From Actinomadura violacea (GTDB lineage Bacteria > Actinomycetota > Actinomycetes > Streptosporangiales > Streptosporangiaceae), in the NCBI RefSeq assembly GCF_017573465.1, contig NZ_JAGEPF010000011.1, positions 248,001 through 312,000 on the forward strand: a stretch of DNA of 64,000 bases. Direction: 5' to 3'. The notes beneath the pieces were generated by a model that saw only the letters and a list, made by a program, of their open reading frames with translations, ran no database searches and was not told the DNA's origin. Positions 62,585 to 64,000 of this stretch are shown piece after piece. A program made the translations under genes and the position numbers. Each line of letters opens with the position of its first letter. The first letter of the stretch is position 1.

Positions 62585-64000
62585 TCAGGAGTTGCGCTGG
62601 CCGGAGTCGTCGCCGCGGCGGGTGCGGCGGCGGCGCGGGGCGCGCTTGTCGCCGTCCTCGCGGCGCTCCCGGCGCTCGCCGGAGTCGCCGTCGGCCTCCG
62701 CGGCGGCCGGCTCGTCGCCGTCCTCGGGACGCTCGGCGGCCTCCCGCTCGATCACCTCGACCGGCACCAGCGACAGCTTGCCGCGCTGGTCGATCTCGGT
62801 GACCTCGACCTGGATCTTCTCGCCGACGCCCATCACGTCCTCGACGTTCTCGATCCGGGCGCCGCCGTGCAGCTTGCGGATCTGCGAGACGTGCAGCAGG
62901 CCGTCCTTGCCGGGCAGCAGCGACACGAACGCGCCGAACGTCGTGGTCTTGACGACGGTGCCGAGGAACCGCTCGCCGACCTCCGGCATGTGCGGGTTCG
63001 CGATCGCGTTGATCGCGGTCCGCGCGGCCTCGGCGGACGGCCCGTCGGTGGCGCCGACGTAGATGGTGCCGTCGTCCTCGATCGTGATGTCGGCGCCGGT
63101 GTCGTCCTGGATCGAGTTGATCATCTTGCCCTTCGGGCCGATGACCTCGCCGATCTTGTCGACCGGGACCTTGATGGTGATGATCCGCGGCGCGTTCGGG
63201 CTCATCTCGGCGGGCGCCTCGATGGCCTCCTGCATGACGTCCAGGATCGCCAGCCGGGCGCCCTTGGCCTGCTTCAGCGCGGCGGCCAGCACCGAGGCGG
63301 GGATGCCGTCGAGCTTGGTGTCCAGCTGCAGCGCGGTGATCAGGTCGCGGGTGCCGGCGACCTTGAAGTCCATGTCGCCGAACGCGTCCTCGGCGCCGAG
63401 GATGTCGGTGAGGGTGACGTACTCGCCGCCCTCGCTGATCAGGCCCATCGCGATGCCCGCCACCATCTGCTTCAGCGGGACGCCCGCGTCCAGCAGCGAC
63501 ATGGTGGACGCGCAGACCGAGCCCATCGAGGTGGAGCCGTTGGACCCGAGCGCCTCCGACACCTGCCGGATCGCGTACGGGAACTCCTCGCGGGTCGGCA
63601 GCACCGGCAGCAGCGCGCGCTCGGCGAGCGCGCCGTGCCCGATCTCGCGGCGCTTCGGCGAGCCCACCCGGCCGGTCTCACCGGTGGAGTACGGCGGGAA
63701 GTTGTAGTTGTGCATGTAGCGCTTGGTGCGCTCGGGGTTCAGCGTGTCGATCATCTGCTCCATGCGGAGCATGTTCAGCGTCGTCACGCCGAGGATCTGC
63801 GTCTCGCCGCGCTCGAACAGCGCCGACCCGTGCACCCGCGGGAGCACGTGCGCCTCGGCGGTGAGCTGGCGGATGTCCTTCAGGCCGCGGCCGTCCATGC
63901 GCAGCCCGTCGCGGATGACCCGCTCGCGGACGAGCTTCTTGGTCACGGCGCGGTAGGCGGCGGAGATCTCCTTCTCGCGGCCCTCGAAGCGCTCGGCGAG
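62585..64000 (-). CDS. pnp: polyribonucleotide nucleotidyltransferase (5' partial)
   Basis: The frame is open to the right edge, so the start lies beyond 64000; 471 residues are visible. They cover the second RNase PH core (HGSALFERGETQ, SEALGSNGSTSMGSVCAS, catalytic region ILGAEDAFGDMDFKVAGT), a KH domain (IPVDKIGEVIGPKGKMI-type segment) and an S1 domain (GTVVKTTTFGAFVSLLPGKDGLLHVSQI). The C-terminus is a charged, low-complexity tail. PNPase degrades RNA 3'-to-5' with phosphate and can add tails; in streptomycetes it is also called GpsI. Confidence 0.97.
   Translation of the reverse strand, partial: LAERFEGREKEISAAYRAVTKKLVRERVIRDGLRMDGRGLKDIRQLTAEAHVLPRVHGSALFERGETQILGVTTLNMLRMEQMIDTLNPERTKRYMHNYNFPPYSTGETGRVGSPKRREIGHGALAERALLPVLPTREEFPYAIRQVSEALGSNGSTSMGSVCASTMSLLDAGVPLKQMVAGIAMGLISEGGEYVTLTDILGAEDAFGDMDFKVAGTRDLITALQLDTKLDGIPASVLAAALKQAKGARLAILDVMQEAIEAPAEMSPNAPRIITIKVPVDKIGEVIGPKGKMINSIQDDTGADITIEDDGTIYVGATDGPSAEAARTAINAIANPHMPEVGERFLGTVVKTTTFGAFVSLLPGKDGLLHVSQIRKLHGGARIENVEDVMGVGEKIQVEVTEIDQRGKLSLVPVEVIEREAAERPEDGDEPAAAEADGDSGERRERREDGDKRAPRRRRTRRGDDSGQRNS

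Overview
This 64 kb stretch is high-GC DNA from the chromosome of an actinomycete. The gene set (recA-recX-rny, DUF3046, a ClgR-type regulator, ftsK-rnj-dapA, pnp-M16 peptidase-dapB, an accessory SecA2, a Das-like sugar transporter, an F420-type oxidoreductase, a CGNR protein, an SCO6745-type protein) fits Streptosporangiales such as Actinomadura or Thermomonospora relatives. The genus is an inference from gene content. I see no rRNA, tRNA, CRISPR array, prophage or insertion sequence.

The backbone is a conserved actinobacterial housekeeping series, nearly all on the minus strand. Read right to left it runs pnp (cut by the right edge), M16 peptidase, a small membrane protein, dapB, a transglutaminase-like gene, then dapA, rnj, ftsK, a RodZ-like gene, rimO, pgsA, cinA, clgR, DUF3046, recA, recX and rny. 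It carries three RNA-decay enzymes (RNase Y, RNase J, PNPase), recombination and SOS functions, lysine/diaminopimelate synthesis, chromosome segregation and phospholipid synthesis. A LexA-type box lies upstream of recA, nested hairpins separate recA from recX, and several pairs are coupled by GTGA, ATGA or TGATG overlaps.

Four accessory blocks interrupt this series. Block A (6981-9497, plus strand) holds an R2K-type ATP-grasp gene, a YgiB-like lipoprotein and a YgiC/glutathionylspermidine-synthase-like ATP-grasp enzyme. Block B (9732-29234) holds a membrane-anchored esterase, the very large helicase Lhr, SecA2, a tiny ORF with a strong terminator, a ROK regulator divergent from a sugar ABC transporter with a GH3 N-acetylglucosaminidase (a Das-like cluster for amino-sugar oligomers), an Rrf2 regulator, an Nei-type DNA glycosylase, a TetR operon with a palindromic operator, a LysR regulator and Dps. 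Block C (31742-33127) holds a DUF1990 protein and a MOSC protein. Block D (41867-59434) holds small and hypothetical proteins, a GH18-like protein, a diiron protein with an EamA exporter divergent from a MocR regulator, VOC, CGNR and GNAT proteins, an MFS exporter, MenA, uracil-DNA glycosylase, an orphan ModA, an FtsH with an altered pore motif, a Uma2 remnant, an SCO6745-like protein, and an ECF sigma factor with a deazaflavin reductase.

The left edge cuts an S9 peptidase and a secreted trypsin-like protease follows it. Nothing in the window is an unmistakably new system. The best leads are the lipoprotein/ATP-grasp trio in block A, the diiron-EamA-MocR locus whose divergent start codons overlap, the unusual FtsH, and the structured recA-recX spacer.
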